A stretch of DNA of 64,000 bases, taken from Sarcophilus harrisii. Taxonomy: Eukaryota > Chordata > Mammalia > Dasyuromorphia > Dasyuridae. Both the position numbers and the translations under genes were made by a program. The DNA lies in assembly GCF_902635505.1 (NCBI RefSeq), contig NC_045429.1:432973669-433037668 (forward strand), in the 5' to 3' direction. Under the pieces are notes generated by a model. That model made no database searches. It was given only the letters and a program-made list of their open reading frames with translations, and was not told where the DNA came from. Positions within the stretch are counted from its first letter, which is position 1, and the number at the start of each line of letters is the position of its first letter. Below are positions 24,432-36,339 of this stretch, piece by piece.

Positions 24432-24935
24432 TGAAATCTGCAACCTTAGTCAGGTACTGTGCTGAGCCCTGGTGATACAAAGAAAAGCAAAAACATAGTC
24501 CCTGCCCTCAAGGATTTCACAGTCTAATTCAGAAGACAACATAAAACCGACTATGCGCAAAGAAGATTGCGTGAATTGGGGATAGTTTCAGAGGAAAGGG
24601 CACTAAGATTAGGGAGGGCTGGGAAAGGCTTCTTGCTGAAGGTAGGAATTTAGTTGAGATTTAAAGAAAACCAAGGAAGCTAGCAAAGAAGATGAGGAAA
24701 GAATTTCAGAGATGGGGACAGATGGTGAAAATTCATGGAGTCAAGAGATGGAATATCTTGTATGAGGAACAGAAAGATCAGCCTTACTGAACTACAAGTA
24801 CACGGAAGGAGTATGATATAAGGAGATTAGAAAGGTAGGAAAATAGCAGGTTATGAAGGTCTAAATTAGAAGCCAAATAGAAAGTTTTGTATTTGATTCT
24901 GGAAATAATAAGGAACCACTGGAGTTTATTAATTG
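24432..24935 (+). repeat. Ancient interspersed repeat
   Basis: 'gtgctgagccctggtgatac', 'cctgccctcaaggatttcac', 'gaaaggcttcttgctgaagg', 'ataaggaaccactggagttt'. Same family as 22085-22760. Confidence 0.55.
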
Positions 24936-25299
24936 AATAGAATTTTCAACCTTACAGCTGAAATACTGAATCCTGAAAATACTGAAAACCTTTCACAATC
25001 TGACTGTAGTCTGTCTTTTTAGGTAGGCTACCTTCCCCATCTATACTCACAAGTTGGTTGCATGGGTAATGACTATCATAGATTTAAAACACTTTTTAAA
25101 AAATTACTAAAGTATAGCTTATGAGCCTCTACCAGTGTATTTACCTTGACTTTGTTTGGCTAGAGGTGACAAATAGTTCAAAGCAAAAGTATTTACTGAA
25201 ACAGCATAGTATAAACAAACCAGAAGTGGAAAAGCACATATATAGGAAATACACATAGCCAACACATGCATGAAGATAAGCATGTTATTCATATGGTTC

Positions 25300-25710
25300 A
25301 GTGTAACTGAACATTGAATCAGAGGACATGGGTTCAAATCTCACCTTTGATGCTTACTACTTATATGGCCATAGGCAAATCATTTAATCTCCCTGGGTAT
25401 TATTACCTGCTCTGCAAAATCAGGGATTAATGCTCCCTCTCTCCTCTAATAAATTTGTATTTAGATCCTTGTACATGTTATACCATCTGGTAGAATAAAA
25501 TCTCTTTGAGGTCAAGAGCTATTTTTTCCCCAAAGTTCAACACAATGCCTAGCAATATAATAGAAATTTAACAGATAATTTGTTGGATTGGGTTGACATC
25601 ACGGCTTTGTATTTACAAAGTATGGTCTTGGGCAACTTTTCTGAGTCTTAGTCACTTCTTTTATAGGATGTAAGGATTGGACTAGATGTTCTCTAGGAAA
25701 CTTTACAACA
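25300..25710 (+). repeat. MIR SINE, L2 tail and second MIR piece
   Basis: 25310-25400 is MIR-like ('gaatcagaggacatgggttc', 'tatatggccataggcaaatc'); 25440-25600 is an L2 tail ('aataaaatctctttgaggtc', 'acaatgcctagcaatataat'); 25605-25710 is MIR-like again ('atggtcttgggcaacttttc'). Confidence 0.55.
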
Positions 25711-25814
25711 ATAATAGGATGATCCAAGTAGATTCTGTCACTATATGACTCATTTTTTTGTCACTTTTATTTTTACATCTTCTTGTACTATTCACATAAT
25801 CATTCTTATTTAGT

Positions 25815-26195
25815 CCCTTATCCCTTCCCATTTGGGTTATCATGATAGCTGCTGGTGGGTCTGCCTGTTCCAAGACCCTCCCCACTCTAATCTATCCTCT
25901 ATTCAGCCACTGAAAGGATTTTCCTAAAGCACAGGTCTGACCATGACATATCCTACCCCACTCAATAAACTCCAGAGGTTTCCTATTGTAACCTCTAAGA
26001 GCAAATCCAAATTTCTCTTTGACCTTCAAAGCCCTTCATAATCAATGCCCTCCTATCTTTCCAATCTTATGACTTACTCCCTTCAATTTGAACATAAACA
26101 CAAATTCTTCAATCCAGTGATGCTTGTCTCCTGGCTATTTCATGAACAAGACACTCCAATCTCTCAGCTCTGGACATTTTCTTTGGTCATCCCAA
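25815..26195 (+). repeat. L2 LINE, ORF2 3' region
   Basis: 'aagcacaggtctgaccatga', 'cctattgtaacctctaagag', 'gaccttcaaagcccttcata', 'ccttcccaatctt'-like and 'gacactccaatctctcagct' follow L2 order. Confidence 0.7.
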
Positions 26196-27035
26196 TTGAA
26201 AAAAAAAAGTTGTATGAAAATACCATAATATTCAGTTCATGACATAGAACAGCCACGACAAGACATCCAACACAGATTACAAAATTATGCTATTTATTAT
26301 GCGAATTAACAAGTTCCTAGTGGAACTTGGAAACCAGGAAAAAGGAGCCACCTGGGGAAAATGTTTTGGACTAAGGTGTAGAGAGTGCGTTATATTAAAA
26401 TTAGAATTAGTGTTTAATTCTGGAAAGAATTCAACAAAAAATCTTCATTATAAGCATATCTTTTATAGGGGAAATGTAACCTTGGGGGTTTTTCAGGGAA
26501 GAAGTGGAAATAAAGACAAGAACAAGGATGTATATTGAGATATTGAGACTCTTAAAGATATTATGAGAAAATTTGATTTTTATCAAGGCTGGGATTCTCA
26601 TCAGTCTGGGAGTTCCCATCTAAGGTATCTTAAAAATGCTATTCAAGGCAGTCTGGGCATATTATGGTTGCTTTGATGCTGTTAATAAGACAGTCTGGGA
26701 AACTAAGTTCCTAGGATGAGTTTTTTAGCATATCCTGACAAGAACAGGGAATAAGCTGGTTTCTGGATCCACATCATTAATAAGAACAAAAAATGATATG
26801 ATTCTATTAATAAATTTGACAAAATTTCACAAAAAACCCCCATTTCTGCTTTTAAAAATGGGAAAAAAAGCATAGAAGAAAATGAACCTTTTCTTAGTAT
26901 GGTGAATAATATCAATATAAAATCATGAATCATGAAACTCCCTGAGGCAACTCCCTGGGATCCGCTCAATTTTACAGCCCCACCCCTTGTGGAGGTCTTG
27001 GGTAACATCACCTTACTGTATCCAATCAGAAATCA
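26196..27035. other. Unassigned
   Basis: No gene or repeat named. An open frame of 102 codons on the minus strand near 26703-27011 has no recognisable domain. Confidence 0.3.
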
Positions 27036-27039
27036 GAAA

Positions 27040-27152
27040 GGTATCCAATTTACCATAATGGAAATAAAAAACTATTTTTGAATTTGTAGAACCTCTAAAA
27101 GGGTTTCAGAGATCCCCAGGATTCTCTAGACCATACTTTGAAAGTTATGATC
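27040..27152 (+). mobile_element. hAT MITE, 3' part
   Basis: Nearly the same 100 bp as the right half of 28671-28871 ('atggaaataaaaaactattt', 'aaaagggtttcagagatccc', 'attctctagaccatactttg'). The left half and right terminus are missing. Confidence 0.75.
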
Positions 27153-27354
27153 TCAAAAGCCTGAGGTTAAATTTCCTCTATGAATCTACACATGGCCTAG
27201 GCTATCTTTGCTCAATCCTTTTTGGTTAGCCCACCTTGGCAATCTGCCTCTTGATGTTTTTCTCCTCACTCTTTTCCCAATGCCTTTTGATATCTTGTCT
27301 ATCTTGAAAAGGCCCTAAAGAAAGATTCATTTTTACTAAGCACTATTCATTTTT

Positions 27355-27475
27355 TGAACTTGGCTAGAATATTATAAATTATAATTATAAGTATATAAAT
27401 ACTATTTATATTACATATAACAATAAATATATATTTATAAATATATAAATATAAATTATAAATAGCTTACTTGGT
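27355..27475. repeat. AT-rich simple sequence
   Basis: Repeated TATAAATA and ATTATAA words without a fixed unit. Confidence 0.7.
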
Positions 27476-27534
27476 ATGCCGTTTTAAGATGGATTATTCA
27501 ATGTATTTATATAACCTATTCCAGAACCTTTTGA

Positions 27535-28064
27535 TGTGGGAAAGATTCCAATCTTTGATTCCCAATCCCCCCTAGTTAATGTAAATTACCCTTTGACTCA
27601 CAAATCCTGGTCCCTTTGAATTCCAATAGGAGATCCAGACCTGTCCCAGCCCCACCCGGATCTGAGCCAACTTTGGGGCTACACCCAAAAGCCCCTCGAG
27701 CTAAGCCTCCTATTATAAAAGGGCCTCGCTGGGAATCCCTCTTTGCAGAGATTCCAAACATGGTAGCCATGTGAGGACCCTCTGTCCACTGGACCCTCTG
27801 TCCAGTGCCCTCCTTATCTCTACCTTCACCTCTCTCCTACTTCTAAACTCAATAATAAACCTCTTTTATCAATCTAGCTCTTGGGCCAATAAATGCTTTT
27901 ATTGGGGACTCCCGCCGCTACTAGACCTCATTTACCGACGTATCCTTGCCGAATCCAAGGGGGGTTACAGGGGAGCTCTGTTTGATTCCCTGTACCCCAA
28001 ACCTGCCACTAGACCTCAACTAAATCCTAATTTCATTTAGGTACCCCAAATCTAGACCTCAACA
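27535..28064 (+). mobile_element. Solitary LTR of an endogenous retrovirus
   Basis: About 530 bp starting TGTGGGAAAG and ending ACCTCAACA, with TATAAAA at 27714-27720 and AATAAA at 27854-27859 in the expected U3-R-U5 order. CTTTTG lies at 27528-27533 and 28065-28070, a likely 6-bp target duplication offset by one base. No gag, pol or env adjoins, so it is a solo LTR left by recombination. It reads clean and is probably among the younger insertions here. The retroviral class is not certain; a 6-bp duplication would favour a class II-like element. Confidence 0.7.
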
Positions 28065-28662
28065 CTTTTGTTGTCACAAAATAATTAGGCAACTTTTAAA
28101 TTCATTTTTGTATTAAAATTCATCTTATAAAAAAAACTATTGTTACTAATTCTAAAGCGAAATCTTATCCTAATATAATGCTAAGTATAAAAATTAGATT
28201 ATTTTTGAATTTGGGTTTCATATGTAATCTATATGTCTAGATATTTCAACATGATGATTGGACAACCTAAATCTGTAAATTGTTTGATTTAAAAGGTTCT
28301 AAGGTAACCTTCATTATCTGACCTGATATGTGTGAAATTTATCTTAAGATCAATTTTTGTAGGAAAGTTTTAGCTGAGAAGAGAATCTCTAAAAGCAACC
28401 TGAACTGGAGAAAAACTGCTTTGAGACCACATCCAAACCACAGGACTGTATCGGATGTTTCCAGTGCCACAGAAGGACATACACATATGAATTTTATTTT
28501 GCTGTTTACTTTTCCCCTTTGTACCTTTTATCTATAAGATCTGCTTATCCCCCACTTTCATCAAAATTTCTTCCACCTTTCCCTTCCCCCCACACATTCT
28601 TTCCTCATAAATCCCATAGTTAGAAACTCTTGATGAAAGGCTTGTTATATCAGTTAGTGATA
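28065..28662. other. Unassigned
   Basis: AT-rich sequence without a recognised repeat or gene. Confidence 0.3.
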
Positions 28663-28670
28663 CATTAGGA

Positions 28671-28871
28671 CAGTGGTTCTCAAACTTTTGTTTTCAGTAT
28701 CCTTACCTATTAAAAATGATTGAGGATCTCTCCAAAGCGTTTTTGTTTATCTGGGTTATATTTATAGACATTTACCATATTGGAAATAAAAACTATTTTT
28801 GAATTTGTAGACCCTCTAAAAGGGTTTCAGAGATCCCCAGGATTCTCTAGACCATACTTTGAGAACCACTG
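28671..28871. mobile_element. Complete hAT-type MITE with 8-bp duplication
   Basis: 201-bp element with inverted ends CAGTGGTTCTCAAA(C) and its complement (..TTTGAGAACCACTG), flanked by exact CATTAGGA at 28663-28670 and 28872-28879. Ends and 8-bp duplication are diagnostic for hAT (Charlie-like). No transposase. Confidence 0.93.
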
Positions 28872-29394
28872 CATTAGGAGGTCACAAGAATGAGAAATGA
28901 TTATTAATTATCGATATCTTAGGGAGATTTGGAGTTCCCCACCCTTACTTACCAAGTTTTGACCTTTAAATTCAATTCTTAAGGACATTGTTGGTGATGA
29001 GATTGGATATACTTTTTCTTTCAAAGCCTCACCCAGGTAGAAACTATTGTGTTCTGCTCACCTTGGGTGGGATATACATTCTGTGAATTGATAGCCCAAA
29101 GCTATAAGTGGTTTGATATGGAGATACTTTCCTTATCCAAAAGATATTCAGCCTTTCATTTTAATATAACTCACTTCCAATTTTGGTAACTAGTTAGCCT
29201 AACTACTGTATTGATAGATATGTAAACTGTGTGTCCACTGCCTTTGTCTTTGCTTTAAGAGAGATGTACTTTCTTTTAACTAGGTAAGAAAGATCATTCT
29301 CTATTTCATTTCTTACCTTACACTAATTAACTGATTGAGTATTACTTCAGTCAAACTGAGACCTGGGAAAGATTTTAGCTTAAAAAGACCAAGG
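28872..29394. other. Unassigned
   Basis: No gene or repeat recognised. Confidence 0.3.
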
Positions 29395-29577
29395 TCTCCC
29401 ACTGTATCCAGGACCATCTCCAGTCCATCTGATCTATATTTTGTCATTGGACCCAGATAGCTCTAGAGGGGAAAGTGAGGCACAGTCCTCTCACACTTAA
29501 ATCCAATTCACTTGTATATCATGACAACTTTTCCCTGATGTTATGGTTCTCTTTGAGAATGAAGGAAAAACAACAAC
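29395..29577 (+). repeat. Marsupial SINE with ACAA-rich tail
   Basis: 'gtctcccactgtatccagga', 'ggacccagatagctctagag', 'ctgatgttatggttctcttt', 'gagaatgaaggaaaaacaac'. It matches 21475-21665. Confidence 0.7.
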
Positions 29578-29654
29578 TGGGAAAATTGGAAATGGATTTG
29601 GCAGAATTTAGGTTAAGACCAGCACTTCAAGCTGTATTTGAAAATAAGCTCCAA

Positions 29655-30450
29655 GTAGTTTGGAACTATGCTCAAAAAGTTATCAAACTGTGCATACTCT
29701 TTGATCCAGCAGTGTTACTACTGGGATTATATCCCAAAGAGATTATAAAGAAGGGAAAGGGACCTGTATGTGCACGAATGTTTGTGGCAGCCCTTTTTGT
29801 AGTGGCTAAAAACTGGAAACTGAATGGATGTCCATCAGTTGGAGAATGGCTGAATAAATTGTGGTATATGAATATTATGGAATATTACTGTTCTGTAAGA
29901 AATGACCAACAGGATAATTTCAGAAAGGCCTGGAGAGACTTACACGAACTGATGCTGAGTGAAATGAGCAGGACCAGGAGATCATTATATACTTCAACAA
30001 CAATACTATATGATGACCAGTTCTGATGGACCAGGCCATCCTCAGCAACGAGATAAACCAAATCATTTCTAATGGAGCAGTAATGAACTGAACTAGCTAT
30101 GCCCAGAAAAAGAACTCTGGGAGATGACTAAAAACCATTACATTGAATTCCCAATCCCTATATTTATGCACACCTGCATTTTTGATTTCCTTCACAAGCT
30201 AATTGTACAATATTTCAGAGTCTGATTCTTTTTGTACAGCAAAATAACGTTTTGGTCATGTATACTTATTGTGTATCTAATTTATATTTTAATATATTTA
30301 ACATCTACTGGTCATCCTGCCATCTAGGGGAGGGGGTGGGGGGGTAAGAGGTGAAAAATTGGAACAAGAGGTTTGGCAATTGTTAATGCTGTAAAGTTAC
30401 CCATGTATATATCCTGTAAATAAAAGGCTATTAAATAAAAAAAAAAAAAA
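29655..30450 (+). mobile_element. Young 5'-truncated L1 with long ORF2 end
   Basis: Opens in the ORF2 C-terminus and stays open to its stop (about 30026): VWNYAQKVIKLCILFDPAVL, YPKEIIKKGKGPVCARMFVA, WYMNIMEYYCSVRNDQQ. The 3'UTR ends AATAAAAGGCTATTAAAT and A tail. AAGCTCCAA flanks it (29646-29654, 30451-30459). Confidence 0.92.
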
Positions 30451-30689
30451 AAGCTCCAAATATATATGATTTAGGAGAAAGGAAGAAATTGCCTTTTAGA
30501 TCTAGGGAAGAATTCATGATCAAAAAAGGGATTTCAGGAGACAAAATAGACAATTTTGATTACATAAAATTAAAAAGATTTTGCCCAAATAATAATGATG
30601 AAGCTAAAAATAGAAAGGAAAGATGTATTTTTGGGAGAAAATCTTTGTGGTAAGTATAGTTAAAGTATGTGGTATAAAGTATATTAAGT

Positions 30690-31025
30690 ATATAGAGTAT
30701 ATCAAGCCCACAATACATGCAAAGATAATTTTCAACAGTCACATTTGCAAAACCTTGTGTTCCAAATTTTTCTCTCTCTCCCCTCCCTCCAAGATAGCAA
30801 GCAATCTGATATAGGTTAAACATGGATTCTTCTAAATATATTGCATATTCATCATGCTGCACAAGGAAAATCAAATCAAAAGGGAAAATAACATAAGAAA
30901 ACAAGCAAATGAACAACAAAAAGGCGAAATATGGTGCTTTGATCCACAGTCAATCTCTGTAGTTTTCTCTCTGGTTGCTGGATGGCTCTTTCCATATTGG
31001 AATTGCCTTGAATCACCACATTGTT
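30690..31025 (-). mobile_element. L1 3' end inserted in old L1
   Basis: 'acatgcaaagataattttca', 'caaaaccttgtgttccaaat', a CT block, 'tcatcatgctgcacaaggaa' and 'ttccatattggaattgcctt': antisense older-type 3'UTR. Confidence 0.8.
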
Positions 31026-31195
31026 GAAGACAACAGCCAGTTATCAAAGAAGAAATCCAAGCTGTCACAAGTCATATAAAAAATGTTCTTTATCACTAAT
31101 AATTAAAGAAATGCAAATTAGGTAATTCTTCCACTTCACACACATCAGATTGGCAAAGATGACATAAAATAGAAAATAACAATTTGAATGATGAA

Positions 31196-31634
31196 CAACA
31201 ACAAAAAAAGCAGTAATGTTAAAATAAAGAGGCTACCTATCACCCCTTTACCTATTCATATACGTTTAAGACTTTTAGGAAACCTGTGGAAAATTCTTTT
31301 TATAGATGGTAAATACAATTCACTGTAGTATAGTTTCTGTAGTGGCTAAGTCAGTTTATAGTTGGTTAACTTGAATGTGGTTGGTTAGTTTGTTGAAAAA
31401 CAAACAAAAAACCTTAAACTAAATTAAGACTAAATGATTAGCCTATTTTTAAGGCAGTTCATAGTTCACAGTCAAATCTAGGAATTGGCTAGGCTGTGTG
31501 GTATATAATTATATGGTCTCTGATTTCATATTTAAGGTGTCTTCCTTAGAAATGGGATTCAAAATAAGCAAAAAGTTCCCTGAACTCTATTGGAAAAAAT
31601 TATTAAAATGTTTAATCAGAGAATTTATTCACTC
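31196..31634. other. Unassigned
   Basis: No gene or repeat recognised. Confidence 0.3.
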
Positions 31635-31857
31635 ATGTCTGATTCTTCATGACACCATGGACTATGTTATTTAAGGGGTTTTCTTGGTAATGATATTGGA
31701 GTGTTTTGCCATTTCCTTCTCCAGGGGATGAAAGCAAATAGAGGTTAAGGGATACTGGGGTCACACAGCTAGTAAGTATCTAAGGTTGGAGTTGAACTCA
31801 GGTCTTCCTGATTCCAGGTCCAGTGCTTTATCTTCTGAGTCATCTAGCTGTCCCTGG
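31635..31857 (-). repeat. tRNA-derived SINE with RTE-like tail
   Basis: Full-length antisense copy: 'tctgattcttcatgacacca', 'ccatttccttctccagggga', 'gtcacacagctagtaagtat', 'gttgaactcaggtcttcctg', 'catctagctgtccc'. Confidence 0.85.
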
Positions 31858-32369
31858 CCAAGAATATTATCATCCTTTGTAGATCTTTTAATGGAAGAGA
31901 TTGTTTATTTGCTGTCACTTAAGTGCCTATAATATCCACTCAAAAGTGAATTTAGAGCTATAGTAAAAAAAAAATTGTCCAAGAACAAGTAATACTGTGT
32001 TTCCTTGATTTTTGTTTTTTATTGTTTAATGTTTTTATACAGTCAGCAATGTCTCTTAGTATTGTGTTCTAGTACTGTTTTCCAGTGGTGTGATCAGCCA
32101 AAAAAATAGGGTGACAAGAGTAAGAACTTTCAAAGCAAAGACACACACACCTCTATATAAACACACACATGTATATATGTATATATGTGTTTTTTTTATG
32201 GTATTATCTGTGCTCCACATAGAGATAGACTGACAGTGTAGAAACATGTTAAAATCTTTCTTTTTAACAAAAGTGAACATTTTCTTAAATTTAAATCCCT
32301 TTAAAGACTTTTCCTTTTAGGAAAGAGCAAAAACTAAAGTTTTTCTTAGCAACTGGATTTACAATGTTG
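31858..32369. other. Unassigned; small CA/TA repeat
   Basis: Only a mixed (CA)/(TA) simple repeat at about 32140-32190 is recognisable. Confidence 0.4.
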
Positions 32370-32620
32370 CTGTAAAGATCAAACACACTTCTCTGGCTTC
32401 CTTTTAATCCCAACTAAAATCTCATCTTTTACTGGAAGCCTTTCCTGATACTTCTTAATTATAGTGCTTCCCTCTGTTAATAATTTCCTATTCATCCTAT
32501 AAAGTTTCTTGCTTTACATATGTTCATTTGCATATTGTACCTGCCATTAGAATGTAAGTACCTGAGGTGAGAAACTATCTAGTCACTTTTTTTGTACACC
32601 TAATGCTTAGCAGAGCCCCT
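32370..32620 (+). repeat. L2 LINE tail
   Basis: 'ctggaagcctttcctgatac', 'cattagaatgtaagtacctg', 'cctaatgcttagcagagccc'. Confidence 0.65.
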
Positions 32621-32635
32621 GTGTCATACATCTTT

Positions 32636-32862
32636 GTTTAGTCATTTTCAGTCATATCTGACTCTTTGAAACCCCTTTTGTGATTTTCTTGACAAAGATA
32701 TTAGCATGTTTTGCCAGTTCATTTTACGGATGAGGAAACTGAGGCAAACAGGGTTAAGTGACTTGTCCAGGGTCACATAGCTGGTCAATATCTGAGGATA
32801 TATTTGAATTCAGGTCTTCCTGACTTGGCGCTTTGTGCATCATGGCACCACCTAGCGGCCTT
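32636..32862 (-). repeat. tRNA-derived SINE with RTE-like tail
   Basis: 'cagtcatatctgactctttg', 'gatgaggaaactgaggcaaa', 'cttgtccagggtcacatagc', 'aattcaggtcttcctgactt', 'caccacctagcggcc'. Near full length. Confidence 0.85.
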
Positions 32863-32919
32863 TATTAGCTTTTACAGTTTTTGTGTTTCTAGCAAGGTGG
32901 TTTTAGAAAAGCATTTCTT

Positions 32920-33078
32920 TTTCATTTATTTATTTATTTTTATTAAAACTTTTTATTTTCAAAACATATGCATGGACAATTTTTCAACATTAATCCTTGA
33001 AAAATCTTGTGTTCTAATTCCCCCCCTCTTCCGCTTCCACCTCTAGATGGCAAGGAATCCAGTATAAAGCATTGCTTT
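32920..33078 (-). mobile_element. L1 3' end
   Basis: T/A-rich start, then 'tttcaaaacatatgcatgga', 'caacattaatccttgaaaaa' and a C-rich block. Antisense and short. Confidence 0.7.
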
Positions 33079-33096
33079 TTAAAAAAGTGCTGTTGA

Positions 33097-33557
33097 ACAA
33101 GATTATAAGATGGTCAATCCAGATGGATGTGGCTGTCTTCAATAATGAGATGATCCAATCCAGGTCCAATTGTTCAATGATGAAAAAAGCCATTTACACG
33201 CAGAGAGAGGACCATATGAACTGAATATGGTTCACAACATAACATTCTCATTCTTTTTGTTGTTTACTTGCATTTTATTTTGCTTCACTTTTTCTTTTCT
33301 TTTTTTTTTTTTTTACTGGTTTGATTTGATTTTTCTTGTGCAGCATGATAATTGCATAAAAATGTATGCATATATTGGATTTAATATATATTTCTATCAT
33401 GTTTAACCTCTATGGGACTACTTGCCATCTAGGGGAAGATGTAGGGAAAGGGTGAGAAAATTGGAACACAAGGTTTTGCAAGGGCTAATATTGAAGAATT
33501 ATCCATGCATATGTTTTGGAAAACGGAAAGCTTTAATAAAGAAAAAAACAAAAAAAT
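33097..33557 (+). mobile_element. L1 3' end with exact duplication
   Basis: 'gttcaatgatgaaaaaagcc', 'agaggaccatatgaactgaa', 'cacaaggttttgcaagggct' to an A-rich tail. Exact 15-bp AAAAAGTGCTGTTGA at 33082-33096 and 33558-33572. Confidence 0.88.
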
Positions 33558-33684
33558 AAAAAGTGCTGTTGATTTGTGGAATGATATTAAGAGTTATGCA
33601 TTTGTATCATTATATAGCTTCTCTTTTGACTTGAATACTGTGATTTGATTTGAACAATTAATAACAAGCTAGCAATTCTTAAAG

Positions 33685-33920
33685 ACCTTAAGGTTTACAA
33701 AGTGTTTTATACATCTAAACTTTTATACATACAAACTTTATTTGTGTAAACATTCATAAAGTTGATTCATTTGGTCTCAGCAACAATCCTGTGAAATAAA
33801 TGTTATTGTGGCTGGAGATAAATAGATCTTGTCCAGGGTCACATAGCTATTAAGGGTCTGAAACTACATTTGAGCTTGTGTTATCCTTACTTCAAGTCTC
33901 TTATACCATCCAATGTGTCA
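33685..33920 (-). repeat. CORE-SINE (MIR relative)
   Basis: 'accttaaggtttacaaagtg', 'agcaacaatcctgtgaaata', 'cttgtccagggtcacatagc', 'ctataccatcc'-like end; same family as 5775-5925. Confidence 0.65.
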
Positions 33921-34795
33921 CCAAGTTCTGGATGGTAGAGACAGAGACCCTATCCTTAAAGATTGCCTTAGTATTCATATAGGTTTTGTCAAAAAAGTTA
34001 TTATGGTGTTTGGGGAAAGTACCAGATACCTCCAGAAGTCTCACTGTCTATAAGAAGTTCTGTAGGAACTTGCCAACTTCTGAATCTTTGGCCTTGGAAA
34101 AGTCAAATAGATTTATGAACTCTATGAAAGATGAAGCTGTAGGAATGGGTATCCAAGGAAATTTTTAACCTGAGATGAGAATCACTGGAAAATTGTTTTA
34201 ACAAGCAACTAAGATCCCACTACCCTATATCATTCCTACTAAAAGCCAATTGGGGGATGGCTTAAAACTTTAACAATGTAGTATAGAATAGAAATTATTT
34301 ATATGTTGAATTGTCTGATTACTCATGAAATCTAGGGAAACTAATTGAATAAATTGTAACTGAATTGATCTCTATCAGAATTACATTTTTGAACCAACTT
34401 TGGAGTAGGAGGTTCCATTTTAAAAGATTTTCTTTTGTCTTTATTTTTTTTTTTTCCTTTGGGGATTGACATATGCTACATTAAGCTAACTAAAATTGCC
34501 TTTTGGATTTTGAATGGATTTTTCTGATTTCACTTTATTTGTCAAATTCCAGAATGTGATTTTCATCTTTTTTAATGATTTTTTTTCATCAGAAACTAAA
34601 ACAAAAATCAACTGAAAGCTTTTAGAAGGAACTTGCATATGCTTCATAAGTACTAAGGATAAATATTTTCACTATTTATTGTGAGACTATTGATATTACT
34701 GTTAACTTGAGAAATAATTGTACACTGCTCTGAGCTGCAAGGGGTAGAACTACTAATGTTAAGGAGAATTTCTTGGAGGGGAAGTTAGGTGATAC
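33921..34795. other. Unassigned
   Basis: No gene or repeat recognised; a 60-codon open frame near 33986 has no domain. Confidence 0.3.
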
Positions 34796-34799
34796 TTTG

Positions 34800-35030
34800 G
34801 TTACATCACTCTGGAGTCAAGAAGACCTGAGTTAAATATGGCCTTAGATATTTATTAGCTGTGCAATCCTAGGCAGGTGATTTAACCTCAGGTTTCTCCT
34901 CTGTAAAATGGGGATAATAATAGCACCTGTATTTCAGAGTTGCTCTGAGGATTAAATGTGATTATAAAATGCTTAGCACAGTGCCTTACACACAGTAAAC
35001 ATTATACAAGAATCTTTATTGCTCATATTT
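34800..35030 (+). repeat. MIR SINE, near full length
   Basis: 'ctctggagtcaagaagacct', 'agctgtgcaatcctaggcag', 'ctctgtaaaatggggataat', 'gagttgctctgaggattaaa', 'gcttagcacagtgccttaca'. Confidence 0.85.
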
Positions 35031-35034
35031 TTAC

Positions 35035-35245
35035 TGTTCTGAATTTGTGGTTATTTCTTGTCCTTTCTGACTCTTAGGGATTCAATTTGGGGTTTTCTTG
35101 GTAAAGATTCTGGGCCAGTTTGTCATTTCCTACTCCAACTCATATGACAGATAAGGGAAGTGAGGTACACAGCGTGAAGTGACTTGCCCAGTAAATGTTT
35201 GAGACTGGATTTGAACTCAGGAAGATTCTGATCGAAGCTACCATT
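35035..35245 (-). repeat. SINE with RTE-like tail
   Basis: 'ctttctgactcttagggatt', 'ttggggttttcttggtaaag', 'gtgacttgcccagtaaatgt', 'ggatttgaactcaggaagat'. Confidence 0.75.
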
Positions 35246-35870
35246 GGTAGACAGTTCTTAGAATTGTTATTTCCTTTTCCATTGGTTGAATGGTTACATA
35301 TTCATATATAAGAATATGTCTTCATAACCTCATACTCTCTGTTTGAACAACCTTTTCCTTCCTTTGACCTAAAGCAAATACATGAGGATTAAATATGTAC
35401 TCAAAGGAAAATAAGGTTATAAAAAGCTCTCACATTCTTTTTTTTTTTTCTTTGAAATAGCACTGTTTATTTCTGAGCAATGAGCAATATTTTGAAATTC
35501 ATTTCTTCTCAGGTTTTGAGGTGTATTTAATTTAAAGATAATATCCCCATCTTCAACTATGTGATTTCTACCTTGTCTATAAATACCAGCAGCCTTGACA
35601 GCATTTTCTGAACCTTTCTCTTTAAAATCTTCATATTTCATTACTTTAGCCATAGTGCATTCCTTTTCAAAATCAGTGTGAATTTTTCTTGCTGATTGAG
35701 GAACCTTTGTCTCTTTCCTGATGGTCTATGCATGTACTTCAAATGGGTCTGCAGTGAAAAAGTGTTCTAGTTGGAGTGCCTTAATGATCTTTGGCAAAGC
35801 ACTTTATATCATATTCTCTTGCAGATACTTCTGTTTCTCCTCAGCACTCATTTCTTGCAACTTGAGTTCT

Positions 35871-36189
35871 TTTTTTTTTTTTTTTTTAATAGCCTTTTAT
35901 TTACAGGATATATGCATGGGTAACTTTACAGCATTAACAATTGCCAAACCTCTTGTTCTATTTTTTTACCTCTTACCCCCCACCTGGCAGGATGACCAGT
36001 AGATGTTAAGTACATTAAAATATAAATTAGATACATAATAAGTATACATGACCAAAACGTTATTTTGCTGTACAAAAAGAATCAGACTCTGAAATATTGT
36101 ACAATTAGCTTGTGAAGGAAATCAAAAATGCATATGGGCATAAATAGGGATTGGGAATTCAATGTAATGGTTTTTAGTCATCTCCCAGA
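35871..36189 (-). mobile_element. 5'-truncated L1 inside the OLA1 pseudogene
   Basis: T17 then the reverse complement of the young L1 3'UTR (TTTATTTACAGGATATATGC), ending at GGGAGATGACTAAAAACC on the minus strand. Exact 14-bp duplications GCAACTTGAGTTCT lie at 35857-35870 and 36190-36203. The nick site reads TTCT/AA, close to the L1 endonuclease preference. It cuts the OLA1 LELKLQE codons. Confidence 0.93.
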
Positions 36190-36339
36190 GCAACTTGAGT
36201 TCTAAGGCTTCACTGAAAAGAAAGCACCTGGGTCACTCTTGTCTATCTACTCTTTAATTTTTATCAACCATTTGTTTTTCTTTCTAATGTAGTCCTTTTC
36301 TGAAAGATGAGACAAGTAGATCATTGGGGTTTTTTTTAA

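Larger units (their letters stand above)
29578..31195 (+). mobile_element. Old L1 ORF2 piece hosting two younger L1s
   Basis: Visible in three parts (29578-29654, 30460-30690, 31030-31195). 30500-30590 translates FMIKKGISGDKIDNFDYIKL, equal to the human ORF2p [23 protein letters not shown] segment; 31040-31085 gives EIQAVTSHIKNVLYH. Decayed. Confidence 0.8.
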
